Below, one piece after another: positions 18,435 to 25,824 of a DNA stretch of 39,426 nucleotides. The position numbers were made by a program, and so were the translations under genes. This DNA is from Devosia sp. Lineage in GTDB: Bacteria > Pseudomonadota > Alphaproteobacteria > Rhizobiales > Devosiaceae. The stretch spans positions 1 through 39,426 of the forward strand of contig NZ_JAQGJV010000083.1 of assembly GCF_028290435.1 (NCBI RefSeq). The letters are read 5' to 3'. Under the pieces are notes generated by a model. It was not told where the DNA came from and ran no database searches. It worked only from the letters and a program-made list of their open reading frames with translations. Numbering within the stretch: position 1 is the stretch's first letter; every line of letters begins with the position of its first letter.

Positions 18435-19274
18435 ATGATTGCCGGTTGGTCCAAAGTTTCGCCCTCGGCGATGTTCAAGAGTGTGGCAATGGCTGCGCTC
18501 ATGGTCGCGCTCGCGGCCTGCGCTAGCGGCGGCGGGCTTTATGGCGCGGTTCCGGGCGATAATCGGCCCCATGCCGGGGTCGATCGCGCGCGCAACATGC
18601 CGATCCAGGGCATCGATATCGCGCGCTACCAGTCCAACCCGGACCTGCACACCACCTACGCCTCGGGCATCCACTTCGTGTTCATGAAGGCGACCGAGGG
18701 CAAGGACTATATCGACCCCAATTTCTACGCGAACTGGGCGCGCGCCAAGAATGCGGGCATGCCGCGCGGCGCCTATCACTTCATGACCTGGTGCTCGCTG
18801 GCCTCCGAGCAGGCGGCATGGTTCATCGCCAATGTGCCCAACGATCCCGATGCCCTGCCACCGGTGCTGGACCTGGAATGGAACAACCATTCGAGCTGCA
18901 AGAACAAGCCAAGCCGGGCCGACGCGCTGGAGAAAGTGCGCGTGATGCTGGCCGCGATGGAGGCCCATACCGGCAAGCTGCCGATCATCTATACCGACAT
19001 GACGTTCCACCGCGACGTGCTGGAGGGCGAGTATTTCCCCAATGCGTTCTGGCTGCGCTCGACTGCTGCCGAGCCGCATGAACGTTACAAGGGCCGTCCC
19101 TGGACGTTTTGGCAATGGACGCAGACCGGCGTGGTGCGCGGCATTCGCGAAGAGGTCGATCGCAATGCGTTTTATGGCGACCAGAACGACTGGATCAATT
19201 TCCTGCTGACCGGCTGCGATCCGCGCGCCGTGGCGGCGCTCGGGCCGGGCGGACGCTGCCGCATCCAGAAATGA
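18435..19274 (+). CDS. Glycoside hydrolase family 25 (lysozyme-like) lipoprotein
   Basis: GH25 enzymes cleave peptidoglycan between MurNAc and GlcNAc (family knowledge). The N-terminus has a hydrophobic segment ending in the lipobox LAAC (MVALAACASG), so the protein is probably lipid-anchored in the cell envelope. The GH25 domain follows: GIDIARYQ, FVFMKATEGKDYIDPNF, GAYHFM, the acidic pair in PPVLDLEWN, PIIYTDM and WTFWQWTQTG. Length from ATG 18435 is 279 residues. The downstream ATG at 18471 (MFKSVAMAALMV) gives a more typical signal peptide, and neither start has a clear ribosome site. A role in envelope remodelling is inferred. Confidence 0.88.
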   Translation: MIAGWSKVSPSAMFKSVAMAALMVALAACASGGGLYGAVPGDNRPHAGVDRARNMPIQGIDIARYQSNPDLHTTYASGIHFVFMKATEGKDYIDPNFYANWARAKNAGMPRGAYHFMTWCSLASEQAAWFIANVPNDPDALPPVLDLEWNNHSSCKNKPSRADALEKVRVMLAAMEAHTGKLPIIYTDMTFHRDVLEGEYFPNAFWLRSTAAEPHERYKGRPWTFWQWTQTGVVRGIREEVDRNAFYGDQNDWINFLLTGCDPRAVAALGPGGRCRIQK

Positions 19275-19280
19275 GTGGTC

Positions 19281-19309
19281 TTGTCACTATTGTGCCAACA
19301 GCATAGATT
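19281..19309 (+). promoter_or_regulatory. Candidate sigma-70-like promoter for the small basic-protein gene
   Basis: TTGTCA (19281-19286) and TAGATT (19304-19309) are separated by 17 bp and lie 48 bp before the ATG at 19358. Five of six and four of six positions match the standard boxes. Confidence 0.45.
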
Positions 19310-19357
19310 TTGCTGGTGATTTGAAGGGCATACCCGCCCACAGCGAGGAGACGAGAC

Positions 19358-19480
19358 ATGGCCAAGGGTCAAATGAAGAGCAACAAGGAAGCCAAGAAGC
19401 CGAAGAAGGACAAGGTTGCCGCCACCACTAATGCTACCGGGCTGGGCTCGGGCAGCGCCGGCACCGTCAAGAAGAAGTAG
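19358..19480 (+). CDS. Small lysine-rich protein, 40 residues
   Basis: An ATG at 19358 preceded by GCGAGGAGACGAGAC (strong ribosome site) opens a 40-codon frame starting MAKGQMKSNKEAKKPKKDK and ending TVKKK before TAG at 19480. Twelve of its 40 residues are lysine. I recall a family of very short alphaproteobacterial proteins beginning MAKGQMR-N-E-KKPK, annotated only as hypothetical, and this matches. A promoter-like pair lies upstream and a clear intrinsic terminator directly downstream, so it looks like a complete single-gene transcript. A nucleic-acid-associated role is plausible from its charge but not shown. Confidence 0.8.
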   Translation: MAKGQMKSNKEAKKPKKDKVAATTNATGLGSGSAGTVKKK

Positions 19481-19504
19481 GATTTTGGCACTGCGATATT
19501 GTGA

Positions 19505-19533
19505 ACGGTCGGCCTGGCGCCGGCCGTTTTTTA
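19505..19533 (+). terminator. Rho-independent terminator after the small basic-protein gene
   Basis: ACGGTCGGC (19505-19513) pairs with GCCGGCCGT (19519-19527) with one G-U pair around a CTGGC loop, followed by a run of six T. This is the clearest intrinsic terminator in the window. Confidence 0.85.
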
Positions 19534-19658
19534 TTGCGGCTGAGTGCAGCCAATTGCTGGATTATCGATAACGCCGTTGCGCTGAGGCCGTACTTGCCGC
19601 AAAGAAAGGCGACGCGGCCTGCCTCCGAGCGCCCGCATTCTCTCGGGAGCTTCTTGCC

Positions 19659-20969
19659 ATGAACCAGACTGTCGCCATTGTCCTTGTTGTCGTCGTCGTC
19701 GTGCTGGCTGTCGGCGCGCTGTGGTATTTCCTGCGCGGGCGTGCTGGAGCGCCGATGGCGCCGATTTATGGCGCCAATCCGACAATTCCCGAGGCCAAGC
19801 CGCAGGGCCAGATGCCGACCTTGAAAATGCCCACCGCCAAGGGTTGGGCGCCGGGGCAGAAGCCAACGACGGCGTCGGGGCTGAAGGTGAGCGTGTTCGC
19901 CGACAAATTGCGTCATCCGCGCTGGATTTATGTGTTGCCCAATGGCGACGTGCTGATCGCCGAGGCGGCAACGCAGGCCGGCAAGATCCGCAGCATCACC
20001 GATTTCGTCGCCACGCGCACCATGCGCCGCGCGGGCGCGCTGCAGGAGAGCGCTAACCAGATTACCCTGTTGCGCGATGCCGATGGCGATGGCGTACCCG
20101 AACTGCGCGAAGTGTTCCTCAGCGGGCTGAACCAGCCCTTCGGCATGGTGCTGATCGGGGAGACGCTCTATGTGGGCAATACCGATAGCGTGGTGGCCTT
20201 CCCCTATGTGAGCGGGCAGACCAAGATTACCGCGCCGGGCCGCAAGCTGATGGACATGAAGCCGGAAGGCCACTGGACGCGCAATCTGCACGCGAGCCTT
20301 GATGGCACCAGAATTTATGTCGGCGTTGGCTCGCTCAGCAATATCGGCGAGAGCGGCATGGCGGCCGAAGAATGCCGCGCGGCGATTCACGAGCTGGACC
20401 TGACCACCGGCAAAAGCCGCATCTTTGCCTCGGGCCTGCGCAATGCCGTCGGCATGGCCTGGGAGCCGGTGACGGGCGCGCTCTGGACCGTCGTCAACGA
20501 ACGCGATGGACTGGGCGACGAAACCCCGCCGGATTACCTGACTTCGGTAAAGGATGGCGGCTTTTATGGCTGGCCCTATGCCTATTGGGGCACGGTGGAC
20601 GACCGGGTGGCGCAGGACGCTGCGTTGGCGGCCAAATCCATCGTGCCGGATTACGCGCTGGGCGGGCATACGGCTTCGTTGGGCCTCTGCTGGGTGCCCG
20701 AGGGCACGCTGCCGGGTATTCCGGCCGGCATGGCGATTGGCCAGCATGGCTCGTGGAACCGCAGCACGCTGAGCGGCTACAAGATGGTGCTGGTGCCGTT
20801 CGAGATCGGCAAGCCCGCCGGGACGCCGATCGATCTGCTGACCGGGTTTCTGGCGCCCGACGAAAAGACCTCCTATGGGCGGCCTGTCGGCGTGGCGGTG
20901 GCCAAGGACGGCGCTGTGCTGATGGCCGACGATGTGGGGCACATCATCTGGCGGCTGACCGGGGCTTAA
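19659..20969 (+). CDS. Membrane-anchored PQQ-dependent sugar (sorbosone-type) dehydrogenase
   Basis: The protein is 436 residues. A single hydrophobic anchor at residues 5-25 (AIVLVVVVVVLAVGALWYF) is followed by a Pro-rich linker and a six-bladed beta-propeller of the glucose/sorbosone dehydrogenase family. Visible blocks are LRHPRWIYVLPNGDVLIAE, TLLRDADGDGVPELREVF, LNQPFGMVLIG, GLRNAVGMAWEP, NERDGLGDETPPDYLTSV, GGFYGWPYAYWG and IGQHGSWNRS. Members oxidise sugars in the periplasm using PQQ; substrate and cofactor use here are inferred from the family. The ATG at 19659 has GGGAG upstream. Its stop overlaps that of the convergent marC gene by 4 bp. Confidence 0.88.
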   Translation: MNQTVAIVLVVVVVVLAVGALWYFLRGRAGAPMAPIYGANPTIPEAKPQGQMPTLKMPTAKGWAPGQKPTTASGLKVSVFADKLRHPRWIYVLPNGDVLIAEAATQAGKIRSITDFVATRTMRRAGALQESANQITLLRDADGDGVPELREVFLSGLNQPFGMVLIGETLYVGNTDSVVAFPYVSGQTKITAPGRKLMDMKPEGHWTRNLHASLDGTRIYVGVGSLSNIGESGMAAEECRAAIHELDLTTGKSRIFASGLRNAVGMAWEPVTGALWTVVNERDGLGDETPPDYLTSVKDGGFYGWPYAYWGTVDDRVAQDAALAAKSIVPDYALGGHTASLGLCWVPEGTLPGIPAGMAIGQHGSWNRSTLSGYKMVLVPFEIGKPAGTPIDLLTGFLAPDEKTSYGRPVGVAVAKDGAVLMADDVGHIIWRLTGA

Positions 20970-21595
20970 GCCAAAAGCCCACTGGAGCGGATGCCGTCGA
21001 AGACGAACTGAACGGCCAGCGCCGCCAGCAGAATACCGACGACACGCGAGACCACCGCCAGCCCGGTGACGCCGAGCAGGCGCTGGATCGGGATGGCGAT
21101 CAACAGTGTCAGCCAGGCCAGCGCCAGGATGACCACGATGGCGACCAGCACCGACCAATATTCGAATTGGTTGGTGGTGGTGGTGGTCAACAGGATCACG
21201 GCGCTGATGGCGCCGGGACCGGCCAGCAGCGGCATCGCCAATGGAAACACCGAAATATCGTGGCGCTGCCGGGCTTCCACATCCTCTTCGGTCGTGGTGC
21301 CGGTGGCGCCTGAATGGCGGGCGAAAACCATGTCGATGGCGATCAACAGCAGCAGCACGCCGCCAGCCGTGCGCAAGGCCGGGATGGTGATGCCGAACAG
21401 TTCGAGGATCGGATTGCCCAACACGGCGAAGAACAGCAGGATGATGCCGGCGATGACCACGCCCCGCGTGGCGAAATTGAAGCGCTGTTGGGGCGTATGG
21501 TCCTTGGTGAGGGCCGCGAAAATAAACGCGATATCAGCTACGCCGACAGTCGCGAACAACGTGGCGAAGGCAACTAGAAACGTATTGGTCGGCAT
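20966..21595 (-). CDS. MarC family (UPF0056) integral membrane protein
   Basis: The 209-residue protein shows six hydrophobic segments and MarC-family blocks such as FATLFATVGVADIAFIFAAL, SVFPLAMPLLAGPGAISAV and VVSRVVGILLAALAVQFVFDG. MarC proteins sit in the inner membrane; their transport role is still poorly defined. The ATG at 21595 is preceded by GGGGGAA. The last bases overlap the convergent dehydrogenase gene, and both stop codons come from the sequence TTAA. There is no obvious operon partner; gshB ends 73 bp upstream on the same strand. Confidence 0.93.
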   Translation of the reverse strand: MPTNTFLVAFATLFATVGVADIAFIFAALTKDHTPQQRFNFATRGVVIAGIILLFFAVLGNPILELFGITIPALRTAGGVLLLLIAIDMVFARHSGATGTTTEEDVEARQRHDISVFPLAMPLLAGPGAISAVILLTTTTTNQFEYWSVLVAIVVILALAWLTLLIAIPIQRLLGVTGLAVVSRVVGILLAALAVQFVFDGIRSSGLLA

Positions 21596-21668
21596 GGCGG
21601 TTCCCCCAGCTCTGGCCTAGCCATAGCCGGTTGGGGGTGAAATTCCCACCCTGCGGCGCGAAGACCCA

Positions 21669-22613
21669 TTAAAGGCGCCGCTTCTCGATGGCGTCCCAGA
21701 TCATCACGGCGATGTCCGGGCCGCCGAAGCGCTTGATTTCGCGGATGCCGGTGGGGGAGGTGACGTTGATTTCGGTGAGGTAATCGCCGATGACGTCGAT
21801 GCCGACGAAGATCATGTCGCGCTCCTTCAGCGCCGGGGCGATGGCGGCGCAGATTTCGAGATCGCGCGGCGTCAGTTCGGACAGCTCGGGACGGCCGCCA
21901 ACATGCATGTTGCTTCGGGCCTCGCCATCGGCAGGAATGCGGTTGAGGCCCATGATCGGTTCGCCATCGATGATGATGATGCGCTTGTCGCCCTTGCGCA
22001 CGTCCGGCAGGTATTTTTGGATCATGAAGGGTTCGCGATAGTTCTGTTCGAACAGCTCGAGCAGGGAAGCGAGGTTGTGGTCACCCTCCTGTAGGAAGAA
22101 CACGCCGGCGCCGCCATTGCCGTAGAGCGGCTTGACGATGATGTTGCCGTGTTCCTTGCGGAAGGCGTGGATCAGTTCACGATCGCGCGTCACCAGGGTG
22201 GGCGGCATCAGCTCGGGGAAATCGGTGACGAGGATTTTTTCGGGCGCGTTGCGGACGGCGGTGGGGGGATTCACCACCAGGGTCTTGGGGTGGATCTTGT
22301 CCAAGAGGTGGGTCAGCGTGATGTAGTTCATGTCGAAAGGCGGATCCTGGCGCATCAGCACCACGTCCTGGGTCGACAGATCGATACGGCTCGCCTCGCC
22401 GAGGGTGAAATGCTCGCCCTTGGGCTTGTCGACGACGGTGATGGGAGCGGCGAGCGCCGAGACCACATTGCCGCGCAGGGCCAGCGTATCGGGCGTGTAG
22501 TGCAGCAGCGTGTGGCCGCGCGCTTGCGCTTCGAGCATCATGGCGAAGGTGGAATCGCCGCGCGGGTTGATGGTGGCGACATGGTCCATCTGGACGGCGA
22601 CTTTGAGGGTCAT
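21669..22613 (-). CDS. gshB: Glutathione synthase GshB
   Basis: GshB joins gamma-glutamylcysteine to glycine with ATP to make glutathione (family knowledge). The 314-residue protein starts [20 protein letters not shown] and shows ATP-grasp features: [38 protein letters not shown], the glycine loop [25 protein letters not shown], and the metal/ATP-binding [16 protein letters not shown]. It is intact and of typical length. It begins only 9 bp after yraN ends, so rsmI-yraN-gshB very likely form one transcript. Confidence 0.97.
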   Translation of the reverse strand: MTLKVAVQMDHVATINPRGDSTFAMMLEAQARGHTLLHYTPDTLALRGNVVSALAAPITVVDKPKGEHFTLGEASRIDLSTQDVVLMRQDPPFDMNYITLTHLLDKIHPKTLVVNPPTAVRNAPEKILVTDFPELMPPTLVTRDRELIHAFRKEHGNIIVKPLYGNGGAGVFFLQEGDHNLASLLELFEQNYREPFMIQKYLPDVRKGDKRIIIIDGEPIMGLNRIPADGEARSNMHVGGRPELSELTPRDLEICAAIAPALKERDMIFVGIDVIGDYLTEINVTSPTGIREIKRFGGPDIAVMIWDAIEKRRL

Positions 22614-22622
22614 GAGGTTCTC

Positions 22623-23009
22623 TTAACTGGCGTCGAAAGCGTTGATGACATGGCGCGGCCAGGAGCGGGGCGCAAGGAAAATCACATCGAAGCGGAAGGG
22701 TGTTTCGGCCTGGGCGGGATGCTTGGCAAGCCAGTACTGCGCGGCGCGAGAAATGCGCGACGTGTTGACGGCTTCGAGCGCCTCGGCATAGCCCGATTTT
22801 TGTCTCCGCGCTTTGACCTCGACGAAGACGGTAACCCCGAAGCGAGTGGCGATCAGATCGATTTCGCCGACCGGGGTTTTGTAGCGGGCGGCGATGATTC
22901 GGTACAATTGCAGCCGCAGGAACCAGGCCGCCAATGCTTCGGCGCGATGGCCGCCGCGATGGGCGGCGATGCGCTTGTCACTCTTGGGCTTTGAGGGCGA
23001 GGGCGGCAT
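22623..23009 (-). CDS. yraN: YraN family (UPF0102) protein
   Basis: This 128-residue protein matches the UPF0102 family, a predicted restriction-endonuclease-like fold. The key block YKTPVGEIDLIATRFGVTVFVEVKARR contains the Glu-Ile-Asp and Glu-Val-Lys active-site-like residues. HRGGHRAEALAAWFLRLQLY precedes it. I chose the ATG at 23009 because AAGGAGGT lies just upstream, a near-perfect ribosome site located inside the 3' end of rsmI. The two genes overlap by 32 bp. rsmI next to yraN and an LpoA-type gene repeats the yraL-yraM-yraN grouping of E. coli. Biochemical function is unknown. Confidence 0.92.
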   Translation of the reverse strand: MPPSPSKPKSDKRIAAHRGGHRAEALAAWFLRLQLYRIIAARYKTPVGEIDLIATRFGVTVFVEVKARRQKSGYAEALEAVNTSRISRAAQYWLAKHPAQAETPFRFDVIFLAPRSWPRHVINAFDAS

Positions 23010-23877
23010 CGTAGACCTCCTTGCGCTTGAGACCGTACTTGGCGGTGATGGCATCGACGGCAGCGCGAAGCGGTTGATCGGCGAGCGCCTCGACCAGCGA
23101 AGCATTCCAATCGGCGGCGTCGGGGACGGAGGCCTCTGGCGAACCGCCGACGACGATGACGGCTTCGCCCTTGGTTTCTGTATCGGCGAATTCAGTGGCG
23201 AGATCGGCCAGAGTGCCGCGATGGACGCGCTCGAAACGCTTGGTGAGTTCGAGCGCGACAGCGGCGGGGCGATCCGGGCCGAAGGCGATGGCCATGGCGG
23301 CCAGGGTGTCGTCGAGGCGGCGGGGGCTCTCGTAGAAGACCAGTGTTTCACGTGAATCTGCCAATGCCTTGAGGGCGTTGGCGCGGGCGCCTGCCTTGGG
23401 CGGCAAAAAGCCGTGAAAGGCGAAGGCGTCGGTAGGCAGGCCGGCAACGACCAGCGCCGAGAGCAGAGCCGAGGCGCCGGGAATGGCGAAGACGGGCAGA
23501 TCGGCCTCGGCCAGTGCCCGGATCAGCGGAAATCCCGGATCGGACAGCAGGGGCGTGCCGGCGTCGGAAATCAGCGCAAAGGTCTGGCCGGCGGCGATGC
23601 GGGCGACGATATCGTCAGCCTTGGCACGCTCATTGTGTTCGTGCAGGGCGATGCGACGGCCCTTGATGCCGTAATGATCGAGCAGGCGGGCGGACATACG
23701 AGTATCTTCGCACAGCACGGCATCGACGGCGGCGAGGGTTTCGAGCGCACGGATGGTGATATCGCGCAGATTGCCGATCGGGGTGGCGACAACATAGAGG
23801 CCGGGCGCCAGTGACGGCGCGACGAAGCTCTGGCCGGCAATAAAATAGTTCGTCGCCTTGGGCTGCTGCTCGTCCAC
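22978..23877 (-). CDS. rsmI: 16S rRNA (cytidine-1402 2'-O) methyltransferase RsmI
   Basis: RsmI 2'-O-methylates C1402 in the ribosomal P site, using SAM (family knowledge). The 299-residue protein has the tetrapyrrole-methylase fold with LYVVATPIGNLRDITIRAL near the N-terminus, CEDTRMSARLLDHYGI, ALISDAGTPLLSDPGFPLI, FAIPGASALLSALVVAGLP, FHGFLPPKAG and LVFYESPRRL. It starts with GTG at 23877, preceded by GGAAGGACG. It diverges from the LpoA-like lipoprotein gene across 113 bp and overlaps yraN. Confidence 0.96.
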   Translation of the reverse strand: MDEQQPKATNYFIAGQSFVAPSLAPGLYVVATPIGNLRDITIRALETLAAVDAVLCEDTRMSARLLDHYGIKGRRIALHEHNERAKADDIVARIAAGQTFALISDAGTPLLSDPGFPLIRALAEADLPVFAIPGASALLSALVVAGLPTDAFAFHGFLPPKAGARANALKALADSRETLVFYESPRRLDDTLAAMAIAFGPDRPAAVALELTKRFERVHRGTLADLATEFADTETKGEAVIVVGGSPEASVPDAADWNASLVEALADQPLRAAVDAITAKYGLKRKEVYDAALALKAQE

Positions 23878-23990
23878 GCGTCGTCCTTCCGCTGTCTGGA
23901 GGCTGTTTTAGAGAGCGGGGACGGCAAAGTATAGAATTGCTTAATTGGAAAGGCGCAGGCTCCCTTAATCCGTCGAGCTTGAGGACAAGC

Positions 23991-25205
23991 ATGGCCGGGA
24001 CATCTGGATTGCGAGCGATTGCCGTCGGCGCTTTGGCGCTGGTTTTAGGGGCCTGTTCAGCGGGCGGCTTTGCCATTGGCGATCGGGTGCTGACCTTTCC
24101 GTGGGACCCGCCGCAGGACAGCGTGCCCGTGGCGCAGGCAGGATTGCCGGGGGCGCCGGGCGAAACGTTCGGACACGGACCGGTGCGGGTAGCGCTGCTG
24201 CTGCCGCTGAGCGATCCGGCGCTGACAAGCGCGGCGACGGCCATGGCCAATGGGGCCAAGCTGGCCATGAGTTTTATCGAGGCCAATCCCAATATCGCCG
24301 AAAACATCACGATTTCACTGCGCGACAGCGGCGCCTCGGCCGCCAGCGCCAGCCAAGCGGCGAGCGCGGCGCTGCAGGACGGCGCCAGCCTGATCCTGGG
24401 GCCGGTGCGCGGCGATCAGGTGATGGCGGTAGGTTCGGTGGCGCGCTCGGCTGGGGTTCCGGTGATCGGGTTTGCCAATACGTCCAGCGCGGCGGCGCCG
24501 GGAGTGTATCTGCTCAGCGTGCTACCGGAGACGGAGACAAAACGCAGCCTGGCCTATGCCTTGAGCAAGGGCAACCGCGGCCTTGCCGCCGCCTTTCCGG
24601 CTACCGAAGCCGGTGCAGCGCAGGAAAAGGCCTTCCGGCAGGCGGTGGCGGCGATCGGGTTGAGCCCGGCGGCCATTTACACCTATGGCAGCGCAGTGGA
24701 AGCGCAGGGCATCGTGCAGCAGGCCATGCCGATGCTGAAGACGGGCTATATCGATACGTTGTTCGTGCCGGACCGGACGGCGGCGCCGGCTTTCGGCGCG
24801 GCGCTGCAGGAGACCGGGGCCGGTGCCACCGGGTTGTTGCTGATGGGATCGGCCGATTGGGACAATGATGGACGGCTGGCGCAGGTACCGGGGTTGACCG
24901 GGGCGGTCTATCCGGCAGTGGATCCAAGCGGGCTGATGGCGATCAGCGCCGAGTATCAATCGCGGTTCGGGTCAGCTCCGCCGCAACTGGCCACACTGGC
25001 CTATACGGCGGTGATCTTGGCCAATGTGAAGACACTATCGCTGAGCACGCCGCGCTATAGCGCTGCGGCGCTGACAGCGGCGACGGGGTTCAATGGACGT
25101 GATGGCGTGTTCCGGTTCCTGGCCAATGGGCAGGGGGAATACGCGCTGGCGATCAAGCAGGTGGGCAATGGCGGGGCCGCGGTGATCGAGGCGGGGAAGC
25201 TTTAG
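23991..25205 (+). CDS. LpoA-like penicillin-binding protein activator lipoprotein
   Basis: The 404-residue protein starts at the ATG at 23991, preceded by GAGGAC. A signal peptide ends in the lipobox LGAC, with the lipidated Cys at residue 22. The rest is a periplasmic-binding-protein type I fold (PVRVALLLPLSDPALTSAAT, ANGAKLAMSFIEANP, LILGPVRGDQVMAVGSVA, GVPVIGFANTSSAA). In gammaproteobacteria the LpoA (YraM) protein of this fold is an outer-membrane activator of PBP1A, and its gene sits by rsmI and yraN, as here. That neighbourhood supports the call, although amino-acid-binding proteins share the fold. An activator role in alphaproteobacteria is inferred. Confidence 0.85.
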   Translation: MAGTSGLRAIAVGALALVLGACSAGGFAIGDRVLTFPWDPPQDSVPVAQAGLPGAPGETFGHGPVRVALLLPLSDPALTSAATAMANGAKLAMSFIEANPNIAENITISLRDSGASAASASQAASAALQDGASLILGPVRGDQVMAVGSVARSAGVPVIGFANTSSAAAPGVYLLSVLPETETKRSLAYALSKGNRGLAAAFPATEAGAAQEKAFRQAVAAIGLSPAAIYTYGSAVEAQGIVQQAMPMLKTGYIDTLFVPDRTAAPAFGAALQETGAGATGLLLMGSADWDNDGRLAQVPGLTGAVYPAVDPSGLMAISAEYQSRFGSAPPQLATLAYTAVILANVKTLSLSTPRYSAAALTAATGFNGRDGVFRFLANGQGEYALAIKQVGNGGAAVIEAGKL

Positions 25206-25239
25206 GCTTTCTTGGTGCATCAGGGCGTATCAAGGCGGT

Positions 25240-25800
25240 ATGAAAAAGCTACTCGCTATAGTGTTGGTTGTCGCCGCCGTTGGCCTATTTTTGCTATTTC
25301 AGGCATCCATCACTTCAATATCGTTACTGGGGTACTCTTTGCCGTATGGTGACGTCGCGCGCAATTATCTGCATGAGACGCCAATTTACATCGGAAACAG
25401 GAGTGGCGACGAAAAGAAACCCTTCTGCGGTTCGGTCACTATTCAAGCGGAACTTAACAAAAATCCAGTCGATATGGTATGCGTGCCGCTGAAATCGAGC
25501 GAAATTTCGCCCGAAGGCTGCGATGCTGTAGATACAGGGCAGGCAGTGCCTAACTACATTTTTCCATATCACGATACGATAGTGGCAAACGTGGCAGTTA
25601 CTGTCGACAACGTGAGGGATGTAGCAAATTATGTCGAGACGTCATCAGCACGCGTGCTGCAGGAATTGGGCGGCGATTATTCAAGCAGAAACATGTTGTC
25701 ACAACCAAAGAAGATCACGGTGTTGCAGTGCTCCGGATATGGAATAATTTCCATAGAACAGAGTTCCCTGGCGAACTATCTAAAGATCAACTTACCATAA
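25240..25800 (+). CDS. Unrecognised AT-richer protein with N-terminal membrane anchor
   Basis: I do not recognise this 186-residue protein. An N-terminal hydrophobic segment (KKLLAIVLVVAAVGLFLLF) would act as an anchor or signal. The rest looks extracytoplasmic and polar and contains four Cys (in PFCGS, MVCVPL, EGCDAV, LQCSGYG), which could form two disulfides. AAGG lies 4 bp before the ATG. Its base use differs from its neighbours: 25381-25440 has 30 G/C in 60, against the 60-70% usual around it, and codons ending in A or T are frequent. That suggests recent acquisition or an orphan gene. It is 34 bp after the LpoA-like gene and converges on hemW. Confidence 0.65.
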   Translation: MKKLLAIVLVVAAVGLFLLFQASITSISLLGYSLPYGDVARNYLHETPIYIGNRSGDEKKPFCGSVTIQAELNKNPVDMVCVPLKSSEISPEGCDAVDTGQAVPNYIFPYHDTIVANVAVTVDNVRDVANYVETSSARVLQELGGDYSSRNMLSQPKKITVLQCSGYGIISIEQSSLANYLKINLP

Positions 25801-25824
25801 ACGAGGAAGTGGTATTGCGCGGCC

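Noticed and set aside
19467..21158. A 563-codon minus-strand frame opposite the sorbosone-type dehydrogenase
   Set aside because: It runs through a clear terminator and the reverse strand of a conserved gene, and its product is Arg/His/Ala-rich without motifs.
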